NCBI GenBank assembly: GCA_016278415.1
Contig: JADQBV010000379.1
Coordinates: 1 to 35,128 of the forward strand
DNA length: 35,128 bases
Source: Halanaerobiales bacterium
GTDB taxonomy: Bacteria > Bacillota_F > Halanaerobiia > Halanaerobiales > DTU029
Reading direction: 5' to 3'
The first letter of the stretch is position 1, and each line of letters opens with the position of its first letter. The notes under the pieces are model-generated. The model searched no databases and was not told where the DNA came from. It saw only the letters and a list, made by a program, of their open reading frames with translations. The translations under genes and the position numbers were made by a program. Shown piece after piece: positions 23,317-31,690 of the stretch.

Positions 23317-25105
23317 GGAATTACCTGTAAGAAGTGATGTTGAGGATAAATACAAATGGAACCTGGAAGATATCTATAAAACTGATGATGATTGGGAAAA
23401 TGATTTTTCGAAAGTTAAGGATATGTTGGAAAGTTTGGAAGAATATAAAGGTAATTTAGTTTCATCTAGTGCTAGATTGTTTCAGGGTATTGAGTTAATT
23501 ATGAAGATTGAAGAAGTTATATCACGATTATATGCATATTCTCATATGAGGCAAGATGAGAACACCTCTGATCAAACATACCAAGCATTACATAATAGAG
23601 CACAAGGTCAGTATAATCAAGTTAATAGTGCTACATCTTTTATGGTACCTGAAATCATTACATTATCCGAAAATGAAGTAGAAAAATATCTAGATGAAAA
23701 TGATGACTTAAAATTATATCGTCAATTACTTAAAAATATCCTTAGGAAAAAGGAACACTTTTTAAGTGCTAAAGAAGAAAAGTTACTGGCTATGGCAGGG
23801 GACGTTACCCAGGGCCCAAATAATATTTTTGGTATGCTTAATAATGCTGACCTGACATTTCCAACTATTAAAAATGAAGATGGGGAAGAAGTTAGGATTA
23901 CACATGGTAGATATATAGACTTTATGCAAAGCAAAGATGGCAGTGTACGTAAAGATGCTTTTACTGCATTATATAGTAAGTATGATGAGTTTATAAATAC
24001 TTTTGCAACCACTCTCAATACTTCAGTCAAAAGCCATATCTTTTATTCCAAAGCTCGGAATTACGATTCTGCATTAGAGGCAGCTCTTGATAATGATAAT
24101 GTTCCAGTTGATGTCTATACAAACCTAATCAGTACTGTAAAAGAGAATATTGATGGGATGTACAAATATGTTTCAATTCGTAAGAAAGTATTGGAATTAG
24201 ATGAACTACATATGTATGATGTTTATGTGCCTTTAGTAAAAGAATTAGATTTGAAAATTCCTTATCAAGAAGCTAAAGAAAATGTTATCAAAGGTATTGC
24301 ACCATTGGGAGAAGACTACGTAAATATATTGAAAGATGGATTTAATTCAGGATGGGTAGATATATATGAAAACCAGGGTAAACGTTCTGGTGCCTATTCA
24401 TCAGGTTGTTATGGAGTCCACCCTTATGTTTTAATGAATTATACAGATAGTCTTGATAATATGTTTACTTTAGCCCATGAGATGGGTCATGCACTACATA
24501 CATATTATTCTAATAAGAGTCAACCTTTTGTATATGCTAATTATAAAATATTCGTAGCAGAGGTTGCTTCTACTTTAAATGAGATTCTATTATTACATTA
24601 TTTGTTGGAAAATACTGATGATGATATGAAAAAGAAATATTTAATTAATCATTATTTAGAACAATTTCGTGGTACAGTATTCAGACAAACCATGTTTGCA
24701 GAGTTTGAAATGATAATTCATGATGAAGCAGAAAAGGGTACTCCTTTAACTCCCAAATTTCTGAAAGAGGTTTATCGTAATTTAAATAAAGAGTATTTTG
24801 GTCCTGATATGGTAATTGATGAACAAATAGATCTTGAATGGTCAAGAATACCACATTTTTATTACAATTTCTATGTGTACAAATATGCAACAGGTTTCTC
24901 TGCAGCTACAGCCCTTGCAAGTAAAATATTAGATGAAGGTAGCTCTGCTGTTGTGAAATATATTAATTTCTTAAAGAGCGGGGATTCTGATTATCCTTTA
25001 AATGTCTTGAAAACTGCTGGTGTAGATATGACCTCATCCACACCTATTAAGGCTGCAATTGATACATTTAAAGAATTTGTAGATAGGTTTGAAAAATTAA
25101 TTTAA
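23309..25105 (+). CDS. pepF: oligoendopeptidase F
   Basis: A cytoplasmic M3B zinc metallopeptidase that cleaves oligopeptides of roughly 7-17 residues. The 598 residues match PepF length. The zinc site is H390-E-M-G-H394 (TLAHEMGHALHTYY), with the third ligand in FVAEVASTLNE. The N-terminus MAKELPVRSDVEDKYKWNLEDIY is typical. The start is ATG 23309, 8 bases after AGGAAGGG; the frame extends 30 bases upstream inside ogt. Its last 4 bases overlap the converging esterase gene. It is one of three peptide-degrading enzymes in this part of the window. Confidence 0.95.
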   Translation: MAKELPVRSDVEDKYKWNLEDIYKTDDDWENDFSKVKDMLESLEEYKGNLVSSSARLFQGIELIMKIEEVISRLYAYSHMRQDENTSDQTYQALHNRAQGQYNQVNSATSFMVPEIITLSENEVEKYLDENDDLKLYRQLLKNILRKKEHFLSAKEEKLLAMAGDVTQGPNNIFGMLNNADLTFPTIKNEDGEEVRITHGRYIDFMQSKDGSVRKDAFTALYSKYDEFINTFATTLNTSVKSHIFYSKARNYDSALEAALDNDNVPVDVYTNLISTVKENIDGMYKYVSIRKKVLELDELHMYDVYVPLVKELDLKIPYQEAKENVIKGIAPLGEDYVNILKDGFNSGWVDIYENQGKRSGAYSSGCYGVHPYVLMNYTDSLDNMFTLAHEMGHALHTYYSNKSQPFVYANYKIFVAEVASTLNEILLLHYLLENTDDDMKKKYLINHYLEQFRGTVFRQTMFAEFEMIIHDEAEKGTPLTPKFLKEVYRNLNKEYFGPDMVIDEQIDLEWSRIPHFYYNFYVYKYATGFSAATALASKILDEGSSAVVKYINFLKSGDSDYPLNVLKTAGVDMTSSTPIKAAIDTFKEFVDRFEKLI

Positions 25106-25887
25106 CCTTCTAGAAATTCTATAATATGATCAGCACAGGATTCTTTCTCTGGACCATTATTAATTACATGAGGGGAATTATTAAAGGTAATTAATCTTTT
25201 GTTTTGTGAAGATAGTTTTTTCTCAATCATATATGCTGCTTTCATGGGAACCTGTTCATCAGTCTCAGAACTTATTATTAAAGTGTCTGATTCAATATTG
25301 CTTAATTTCTTTTTACTTAGTCTCATTAATTTATAAAGCTCTGCTGCCTGGGCAGTGTAATGGTTTTTCCAATAGTTGTGATATAACATTAATTCATCAT
25401 TAGTATCATATTCCTTAGGGTCTTTGGCTAAATCATTTTTCATTACAGGTAGAATATGCTTAATTACAGGAGTTAATAGAAGTAGTTTGTTATGGGTATA
25501 TAAGGCGGCAGCGATTAAGAATAATTTCTCTATCTCAAAATGAGATGCTGTAAGTATTGCTAATAAACCACCCATAGATAAACCTCCAACGTAGACCGTT
25601 TTGTAATTACTTTTAAGGTTTAGGTAGGAGTCATAGGCTTTTCTAATCCAGTCCCGGGCATTACTTTGACGAAAATCTGAAGTATTAGTTCCATGCCCGG
25701 GTAATCTTGGTATATATACTGTATATTTGCTTTCTTCATTAATCCTTTTTGCTAAATAATCCATTTCATTAGGTGTCCCTGTATATCCGTGTAGTAGTAG
25801 GACAGCAATCTCTTCATCGCCTTTGTATATTTTTTCTTGTGCTATAGGGATAACCTTACAATTTGTATTAATATCAATATCTTTCAT
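25102..25887 (-). CDS. alpha/beta hydrolase, Est30-like carboxylesterase / monoacylglycerol lipase
   Basis: A 261-residue serine hydrolase. The oxyanion-hole motif LLHGYTGTPNEM is at 31-42, the nucleophile elbow GGLSMGG places S104, and the rest of the triad is probably D210 (SSETDEQVP) and H240 (NNSPHV). This layout and size fit the Geobacillus Est30/monoacylglycerol lipase group, which hydrolyses short or medium acyl esters in the cytoplasm. There is no signal peptide. AAGGAGGTC precedes the start. It is transcribed against pepF, overlapping by 4 bases, and diverges from pepV. Confidence 0.88.
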   Translation of the reverse strand: MKDIDINTNCKVIPIAQEKIYKGDEEIAVLLLHGYTGTPNEMDYLAKRINEESKYTVYIPRLPGHGTNTSDFRQSNARDWIRKAYDSYLNLKSNYKTVYVGGLSMGGLLAILTASHFEIEKLFLIAAALYTHNKLLLLTPVIKHILPVMKNDLAKDPKEYDTNDELMLYHNYWKNHYTAQAAELYKLMRLSKKKLSNIESDTLIISSETDEQVPMKAAYMIEKKLSSQNKRLITFNNSPHVINNGPEKESCADHIIEFLEG

Positions 25888-26080
25888 CTTGACGAAGACC
25901 TCCTTATTATTTGGAAATGATATTATATGATTAAATCACAAAAATTTTATATAAAGCAAATTGCCCTGCAGCTTAAGATGACCTTTTTGTAATCAAACCA
26001 TTATATATTATATTAATATAATATTATAAATATAAAAAAATGTCCATTTTTTAAAGATTAAAAGTCTGTCTAGGAATATA

Positions 26081-26107
26081 TTGTTATGATGATGATACGC
26101 TTATAAT
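26081..26107 (+). promoter_or_regulatory. probable promoter of pepV
   Basis: TTGTTA (26081-26086) and a perfect TATAAT (26102-26107) lie 28 bases before the pepV ATG. The 15-base spacer is short, so the -35 assignment is uncertain, but the -10 is strong and well placed. Confidence 0.4.
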
Positions 26108-26134
26108 AGTAAGATATGAAAGGAGAAGCTAATT

Positions 26135-27535
26135 ATGAATGCTAATATTAATAATAAAGTAGATGAAATGAAAGAAGATATTATAGGAACTGCTCAAAAA
26201 ATTATTAGAATAAAAAGTGTGGAAGGTAACGCTGAAGATGGTATGCCTTTTGGTCAGGGAGTAAATGAATGTCTGGAGACTACACTAAATATTGCTGATT
26301 TAATGGGATTTGAGACAAAAAACGTTGATGGTTATGCCGGGCATATAGAAATAGGTGAAGGAGAAGATCTCCTTGGTATTTTATGTCACCTCGATGTTGT
26401 TCCAGAGGGTAATAATTGGACATATCCACCATATGGTGCAGAAATTCATCAAGGTAATTTGTATGGTAGGGGTAGTATTGATGACAAAGGACCAGCTGTT
26501 GCAGCATTATATGCATTAAAAGCAGTTATGGATAGTGGTATTAAACTGAACAAAAGGGTTAGATTGATTTTAGGAACTAATGAAGAGAGCGGATGGCAGG
26601 GGCTTGAATATTATTTAAAAAAAGAAGAGACACCTGACTTAGCATTTTCTCCAGATGCAGATTTCCCTGTAATTCACGGTGAAAAAGGTATATTGACATT
26701 TAATATATTGAAAAAATTAAATACAGATAATCTAGATAAAATAAAAGCAATAGAAATAAGTGGAGGTAATGCTCCAAATATGGTTCCAGAATATTGTCAG
26801 GCGATTATAAAGACAGATTACCAGGAGTTTATTAAAGAAAAATTATCAGATTATGTAGAAAACAATAAATCAATTAAATTAAAATCTGAAATTGATGGAG
26901 AAAATATAATTATAAAATCCTATGGGGTATCAGCACACGGCAGTCTACCTGAGCTTGGGTATAATGCTATTTCTCAATTGATGGTATTTTTAAACACCTT
27001 TGATATAATTGAGGGTGGTATTGCAGAAATATTAGAATTTTATAATGATAGAATTGGTATGGAATATAATGGTCAATCTATGGAGTGTAAATTGGAAGAT
27101 GATATTTCTGGTTTGTTGACTTTTAATGTTGGTAAAATAAATATAAGCCAGACAATGGCTGAAATCACAGTTAATATACGTTATCCGGTTACATATGAGT
27201 ATAATATAGTTGTAAGTAAGATAAAAGATATTTTAGATACATATAACATGCAGTATAAAGAATTGAGTCATATGGCTCCTTTATATGTTAAGAAAGATGA
27301 CCCTTTAGTGAAAAAACTTATGAAAGTTTATCAAGAATATACAGGAGACAAGAGTGAACCAACTACTATTGGTGGCGGAACATATGCTAGAGCAATAAAT
27401 AAGGCAGTTGCATTCGGAGCTGCCTTTCCAGGTCGTGAGGAATTGGCACACCAAAAAGATGAGTATATATCTATTGAAGACTTAATTTTAGTTACGAAAA
27501 TATATGCATCAGCTATTATTGAACTGGTTACATAA
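26135..27535 (+). CDS. pepV: M20 family dipeptidase (PepV-like)
   Basis: A di-zinc peptidase releasing amino acids from dipeptides in the cytoplasm; 466 residues, the PepV size. Metal and catalytic residues are visible: H85 and D87 (LCHLDVVPEG), bridging D116 (GRGSIDDKGP), E150-E151 (GTNEESG) and the aspartate in FSPDADFPVIHGEKG, with the last histidine in EELAHQKDEY. The central FSP-A-FPV-HGEKG block is typical of PepV rather than succinyl-diaminopimelate desuccinylase. GAAAGGAGAAG precedes the ATG. It has its own promoter and faces the convergent argS gene across a bidirectional terminator. Confidence 0.92.
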   Translation: MNANINNKVDEMKEDIIGTAQKIIRIKSVEGNAEDGMPFGQGVNECLETTLNIADLMGFETKNVDGYAGHIEIGEGEDLLGILCHLDVVPEGNNWTYPPYGAEIHQGNLYGRGSIDDKGPAVAALYALKAVMDSGIKLNKRVRLILGTNEESGWQGLEYYLKKEETPDLAFSPDADFPVIHGEKGILTFNILKKLNTDNLDKIKAIEISGGNAPNMVPEYCQAIIKTDYQEFIKEKLSDYVENNKSIKLKSEIDGENIIIKSYGVSAHGSLPELGYNAISQLMVFLNTFDIIEGGIAEILEFYNDRIGMEYNGQSMECKLEDDISGLLTFNVGKINISQTMAEITVNIRYPVTYEYNIVVSKIKDILDTYNMQYKELSHMAPLYVKKDDPLVKKLMKVYQEYTGDKSEPTTIGGGTYARAINKAVAFGAAFPGREELAHQKDEYISIEDLILVTKIYASAIIELVT

Positions 27536-27684
27536 GTAAGCGTCTTACATAAATTGAAAGTTTACAAAGATTTCTTGACGACTTTCATTTGGTTGTGGTC
27601 TGATAGTGGGTATATGATTCAGGTAGGGTAAAAACTCAATCTAAATCAAGTCTTCTTTATTAAAGGATATTGTTACAAGTAAAA

Positions 27685-27737
27685 AACGACCCTATATGTA
27701 GAATGAATTTTCAAGAACTACATATTACAGGGTCGTT
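27685..27737. terminator. bidirectional terminator between pepV and argS
   Basis: AACGACCCT+ATATGTAG (27685-27701) pairs with CTACATAT (27718-27725) and AGGGTCGTT (27729-27737): 17 bp with a 3-base bulge and a 16-base loop. On the minus strand the stem is followed by TTTTTT (27681-27686), a strong terminator for argS; on the plus strand AATTTTTAT follows, which could end pepV transcription. Confidence 0.82.
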
Positions 27738-27768
27738 AATTTTTATGAATATTTATCGTGTATATTAC

Positions 27769-29517
27769 TTACATTTGCTTAGGTGCTTTTATACCTAATA
27801 GGTTCAAGCCGATTTTGATGGCTGTTTTCGCGGTATAGACTAGTAGAAGACGTGCTTTTCTAATTTCTAAATCATCCACTAAAATTGGACACTCATGATA
27901 AAATTTATTGAATGATTGAGCTAAATTTGTAATATGTCTAGTTATAAGAAAAGGTTCATTTTTTTCCATGGCTTTAACAATTGTGTCTGGCATTGTATAG
28001 ATTTGTTTTATTACATTAAATGCTTCATCTTCAGTAAGTAAACTGTAATTCATATTTTCCAATGCCTCAACTTCGTTACCAGAACTATTAATCTTAAGGA
28101 TGTCTTGGTAGTTTGCAATATTAGCCTTTTCCAAAACAGAGTTAGACCTAGCATGTGTATATTGCACATATGGACCAGTTTCACCTTCAAAAGAGAGGGC
28201 AGATTCCCAAGAAAATAAGTAATCCTTTATTCTGCTATGAGATAATTCCTGGAATATAATTGCGCCTATACCTACATCCTGCGCTACCTGTTTTTTGTTT
28301 TCTAGATTAGGGTTTTTTTCACTTATTATTTCTTCAGTTTTATCAATAGCCTTATTTAATACATCTTCAAGGAAGACAACCCTGCCTTTACGAGTAGACA
28401 TTGTACCATCTTTTAAGCTAACCATGCCAAAAGGAACATGAGTACAGTCGTCAGCCCATTCAAAGCCGAGTAAATCAAGTATTTTAAACATTTGTTGGAA
28501 GTGTAAATTTTGTTGTGAACCTACAACATATATGTTTTTATGGAAATTATATTTATCTTTTCTGTAGAGTGCTGCAGCAATATCACGAGTAATATACAAA
28601 GTAGAACCATCGCTTTTATTAATAAGAGCAGGTGGCATATCAAATTCTTCTAAATCAACTATCCTGGCACCTTCAGATTCTTTTAATAGGTTTTTTTCTT
28701 CCAATAAATCAATAACCCTTGACATTTTATCAGAATAAAAACTCTCACCTGCATATGAATCAAAATTTATACCCATCATTTCATAAATTCTGTTAAATTC
28801 TTTAAGACTTACATCTTTAAACCATTTCCATAGTTCCAATGCTTCCTCATCATTATTTTCAAGTTTTTTAAACCATTCTCTGGCTTCATCTTCAAGTTCG
28901 GGTTTTTCTTCTGCTACATTATGAAATTTAACATACAACTTTAGTAATTCTGGTATAGGGTTTTTTTCAATTACTTCCCGTTTACCCCAGGTCTTAAAGG
29001 CTACAATTAGTTTTCCAAATTGAGTACCATAATCACCGAGATGGTTAATGGCGATAGTGTTAAAACCCAAATATTGATAAATATTTCTTAAAGCGTGTCC
29101 TATAACTGTTGTCCTAATATGAGCAATGCTGAATGGTTTGGCTATATTTGGTGAAGAAAATTCCACTATAACATTCTTTCCCTCTCCCATAGATGATGAA
29201 CCGAATTCTTCCTCATTGTCAAAAACATCTTTTATAACAGTTTTAGCTATAAGTTTTTTGTTTATAAAAAAGTTTACATATGGACCTAGATTTTTGACTT
29301 CTTCAAAATAATCACTTAAACTTATACTCTCAGCTATTTCTTCAGCAATTAAATTTGGTGATTTACGAAATATACCAGCAAACTTAAAACAGGGCAGAGC
29401 TAAATCACCCATATCCTCTTGAGGTGGTACTTCTAATAACTCTAATATATCATTTTTTTCAATGGATTCATACTTTTCATCGATCAATCCAGCAAGCTTT
29501 GCTTTAAAATCAATCAT
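27769..29517 (-). CDS. argS: arginyl-tRNA synthetase
   Basis: Charges tRNA-Arg with arginine. A 582-residue class I synthetase. The HIGH-type motif is SSPNIAKPFSIAHIRTT (AHIRT at 132-136), followed by NHLGDYGTQFG, and the KMSKS position is MSTRKG (373-378), the lysine-poor form common in ArgRS. The N-terminal Add-1 domain and the C-terminal anticodon domain ending LLGIKAPKQM are complete. AAGGGGAG precedes the ATG. A terminator (29607-29638) lies between it and the upstream minus-strand gene, so it needs its own promoter in the approximately 90 bases before the start; only a weak TATAAA is seen. Confidence 0.95.
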   Translation of the reverse strand: MIDFKAKLAGLIDEKYESIEKNDILELLEVPPQEDMGDLALPCFKFAGIFRKSPNLIAEEIAESISLSDYFEEVKNLGPYVNFFINKKLIAKTVIKDVFDNEEEFGSSSMGEGKNVIVEFSSPNIAKPFSIAHIRTTVIGHALRNIYQYLGFNTIAINHLGDYGTQFGKLIVAFKTWGKREVIEKNPIPELLKLYVKFHNVAEEKPELEDEAREWFKKLENNDEEALELWKWFKDVSLKEFNRIYEMMGINFDSYAGESFYSDKMSRVIDLLEEKNLLKESEGARIVDLEEFDMPPALINKSDGSTLYITRDIAAALYRKDKYNFHKNIYVVGSQQNLHFQQMFKILDLLGFEWADDCTHVPFGMVSLKDGTMSTRKGRVVFLEDVLNKAIDKTEEIISEKNPNLENKKQVAQDVGIGAIIFQELSHSRIKDYLFSWESALSFEGETGPYVQYTHARSNSVLEKANIANYQDILKINSSGNEVEALENMNYSLLTEDEAFNVIKQIYTMPDTIVKAMEKNEPFLITRHITNLAQSFNKFYHECPILVDDLEIRKARLLLVYTAKTAIKIGLNLLGIKAPKQM

Positions 29518-29606
29518 AATATTTCTCCCCTTATCATTTCAAATTATTAAAAACTTAAATTAGCAAACTTTATAAAAAAATTATTATTACTATGTATGTA
29601 TAAAAA

Positions 29607-29638
29607 AACTCTCATCCCTGTTTTTAGAGACGAGAGTT
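29607..29638 (-). terminator. rho-independent terminator upstream of argS
   Basis: On the minus strand AACTCTC, an 18-base interior that partly pairs (GTCTCT with AGGGAT) and GAGAGTT are followed directly by seven T residues. It probably ends transcription of the thiamine-diphosphate enzyme gene. Just upstream on that strand are two direct copies of TTTAGTATCC (29655-29664 and 29671-29680). Confidence 0.75.
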
Positions 29639-29795
29639 ACCTCCAATTTAATTGGGATACTAAAGACAAAGGATACTAAAAAGAAAATGCAATACATAAT
29701 TTTTATCTTAAACTTATAATATTTTACTTAATATTAACACAAGGTCTTATATTTATCAAGGGTAAATTACCTCTATATGTGGACACAATAAACTT

Positions 29796-31397
29796 CTAGC
29801 TTAACTTTGTGCCGGGAATTATTGGACTACTTACTGGTACATCTATTAATACTGCTACATTACTATTACGTGCATCATTAATTGCATTTTTTAAATTGTT
29901 AAGACTGTCTATCCTAATTCCTCTAATACCACATGATTCTGCTAATTTAACAAAATCAGGATTAGTTAAATCAACTTCTTCTGTTGGAAGGTCTGCTGCA
30001 ATCATTCTATTTTTTTCCATGGCAAGATTACCGTTATTTAATACAATAATTGTAATTGGAAGATTATATCTATTAGCAGTTAATAGTTCCGACATTACCA
30101 TAGTTAGTCCACCATCACCAGTTATTACTATAGAATTGTTTTCTGGATAGTTAATTTTTGCAGCTAATGCTGCAGATAGTCCAAAACCCATAGTACGCCA
30201 GGTACCAGAAATTAATATATCCTTACATTTATTTCCAAAGAATTTACCAAAGAATATGACGTTATCACCAGAGTCAAGTGAAATAATATCATTTTCATTA
30301 CAATTTTCACTAAACACCTTAATTACCTGAGAAGGTGCTAAAGGCCATTTCTCTTGACTATACCCCGTATTTACTTCATCAATCCATTTGTTTTTTATTC
30401 CCTTTGTTTGTTCTATCCACGAATTATTCTTTTTTGTATTTAGGTGATTTTGTAATTCGGTAATTGATAGGCTAATATCTCCTGGAATGCCAAGGGTTAC
30501 GGGATGAGAAGACCCTATATTTTCTCTTACGGCATCGAATTGTATAATATTTGGTTCTCGCGGGGTATAATCAACCGGCCACCAGGTAGCAGCTAGTTTT
30601 ATTATTAAATCTGCTTCTTTTAATAATTGTGATGCATATTGATTCCCACTATGTCCCAAAACCCCCATTTCAAAAGGAAATCCATAATCTATAATTCCGG
30701 CAGCGGGTAAGGTTGATAATATTGGTGATGATATTTTTTCTGCTAGTTCAATTAGTTCATTAGCTATATTTTTGCAACCGCGACCATAGATGATAATTGG
30801 TTTTTCTGCTTGGTTTATGATATTTGCAGCTTGTTTTATTAAATTAATATCTGGTATTTTTTTAATCTTTAAATGTTCTGGGTATTTTCTACAAAAAGCG
30901 GAACTTTCCATATCCCATACATCCATAGGTATAATAATGTGGCTTATACCACCTTTGGCAATAGCCATACTAACAGCTTTAAATAAGAGATCAACAATCG
31001 TTTCTGGATTTATCAGGATAGAAGAGTAAACAGTAAATGGATTTGTTAATTCCATTAGATTTATAAACTGTTTAAAATTGGTTCCAATATTATATGTTTC
31101 AACTTGGCCACTTATTAATAGCATTGGTACACGATCACTTGCTGCATCTGCTATACCATTTAGGATATTGGCTGTACCAGGACCACTATGTGAAAGGCAT
31201 ACAGCTAAATTGTCTGTTAGTTTAGACTCTGCTGATGCCATCATCCCAGCTGCACCTTCATGTTTAGTGGAAAACAACTTAATATTAGAATTCTTTAAAG
31301 CAGAAATAAAAGTTAATGTTGTATCTCCTGGATAATTATAAATATGTTTAACCCCAAAGTCCTCTAATTGTTTAATTAGTATTTCTTTTACTAACAT
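29796..31397 (-). CDS. thiamine-diphosphate-dependent enzyme, acetolactate synthase / pyruvate oxidase family
   Basis: A 533-residue ThDP enzyme with the three-domain layout of the AHAS/POX family. The catalytic glutamate is E47 (TKHEGAAGMMA), SHSGPGTANILNGIADA follows at 69-85, the central domain covers about 190-320, and the cofactor motif GDGG(427-430)...NN(454-455) lies in the C-terminal domain. The family decarboxylates pyruvate or other 2-oxo acids; members include IlvB, AlsS, pyruvate oxidase and oxalyl-CoA decarboxylase. No ilvN or ilvC lies beside it, so anabolic acetolactate synthase is not supported and the substrate is left open. GGAGG lies 7 bases before the ATG. It is transcribed from a promoter overlapping that of the divergent M18 gene. 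Confidence 0.82.
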   Translation of the reverse strand: MLVKEILIKQLEDFGVKHIYNYPGDTTLTFISALKNSNIKLFSTKHEGAAGMMASAESKLTDNLAVCLSHSGPGTANILNGIADAASDRVPMLLISGQVETYNIGTNFKQFINLMELTNPFTVYSSILINPETIVDLLFKAVSMAIAKGGISHIIIPMDVWDMESSAFCRKYPEHLKIKKIPDINLIKQAANIINQAEKPIIIYGRGCKNIANELIELAEKISSPILSTLPAAGIIDYGFPFEMGVLGHSGNQYASQLLKEADLIIKLAATWWPVDYTPREPNIIQFDAVRENIGSSHPVTLGIPGDISLSITELQNHLNTKKNNSWIEQTKGIKNKWIDEVNTGYSQEKWPLAPSQVIKVFSENCNENDIISLDSGDNVIFFGKFFGNKCKDILISGTWRTMGFGLSAALAAKINYPENNSIVITGDGGLTMVMSELLTANRYNLPITIIVLNNGNLAMEKNRMIAADLPTEEVDLTNPDFVKLAESCGIRGIRIDSLNNLKNAINDARNSNVAVLIDVPVSSPIIPGTKLS

Positions 31398-31460
31398 TTT
31401 TTAGCCTCCATTATTATATTATAATTATATTATGACCTATTTTAATTTATTGAATACAGT

Positions 31461-31488
31461 TTTATACTTATCGCTGTAAAATTGACAA
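31461..31488 (-). promoter_or_regulatory. promoter of the thiamine-diphosphate enzyme gene
   Basis: On the minus strand TTGTCA (31488-31483), a 16-base spacer and TATAAA (31466-31461). The -35 hexamer coincides with the -35 of the divergent promoter, since the bases TTGACAA at 31482-31488 read as a -35 box on both strands. Confidence 0.5.
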
Positions 31489-31511
31489 CTATATAAAAAA
31501 TATAGTACAAT
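31482..31511 (+). promoter_or_regulatory. promoter of the M18 aminopeptidase gene
   Basis: A perfect TTGACA (31482-31487), an 18-base spacer and TACAAT (31506-31511). The start would be near 31518, leaving a leader of about 170 bases that contains a tiny open frame with a ribosome site (31640-31666). Confidence 0.6.
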
Positions 31512-31639
31512 CGTATTAATAATGAAGAACTTTGATCTAATATTATAATTATTCAATTTATTGTGAATATAATAACATAAACCATCTATGGATACAGAAC
31601 TTGTTATTATATTATTAGAAATATTGCCAAAGGAGATAA

Positions 31640-31666
31640 ATGTTAAATATATATAAGACAAAGTAG
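31640..31666 (+). CDS. possible 8-codon leader peptide before the M18 gene
   Basis: AAGGAG (31630-31635) is followed 4 bases later by ATG and eight sense codons (MLNIYKTK), then TAG, 24 bases before the M18 aminopeptidase ATG. The ribosome site is as good as those of real genes here. No attenuator hairpin accompanies it, so it may be chance or may affect ribosome loading on the next gene. Confidence 0.2.
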   Translation: MLNIYKTK

Positions 31667-31690
31667 GATAATAAATAATGAGGTGATATA

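Noticed and set aside
25206..25403. Short plus-strand open frame opposite the esterase gene
   Set aside because: It is a shadow of the esterase coding strand and has no ribosome site or recognisable sequence.
29600..29715. T-box leader upstream of argS (terminator with CTCTCGTCTCT ... AGGGATGAGAG arms and GGAGGTAAC before it)
   Set aside because: Only 7 of 13 fixed T-box positions match, and the roughly 60-150 bases upstream show no Stem I or arginine specifier loop. A plain terminator for the upstream minus-strand gene explains it.
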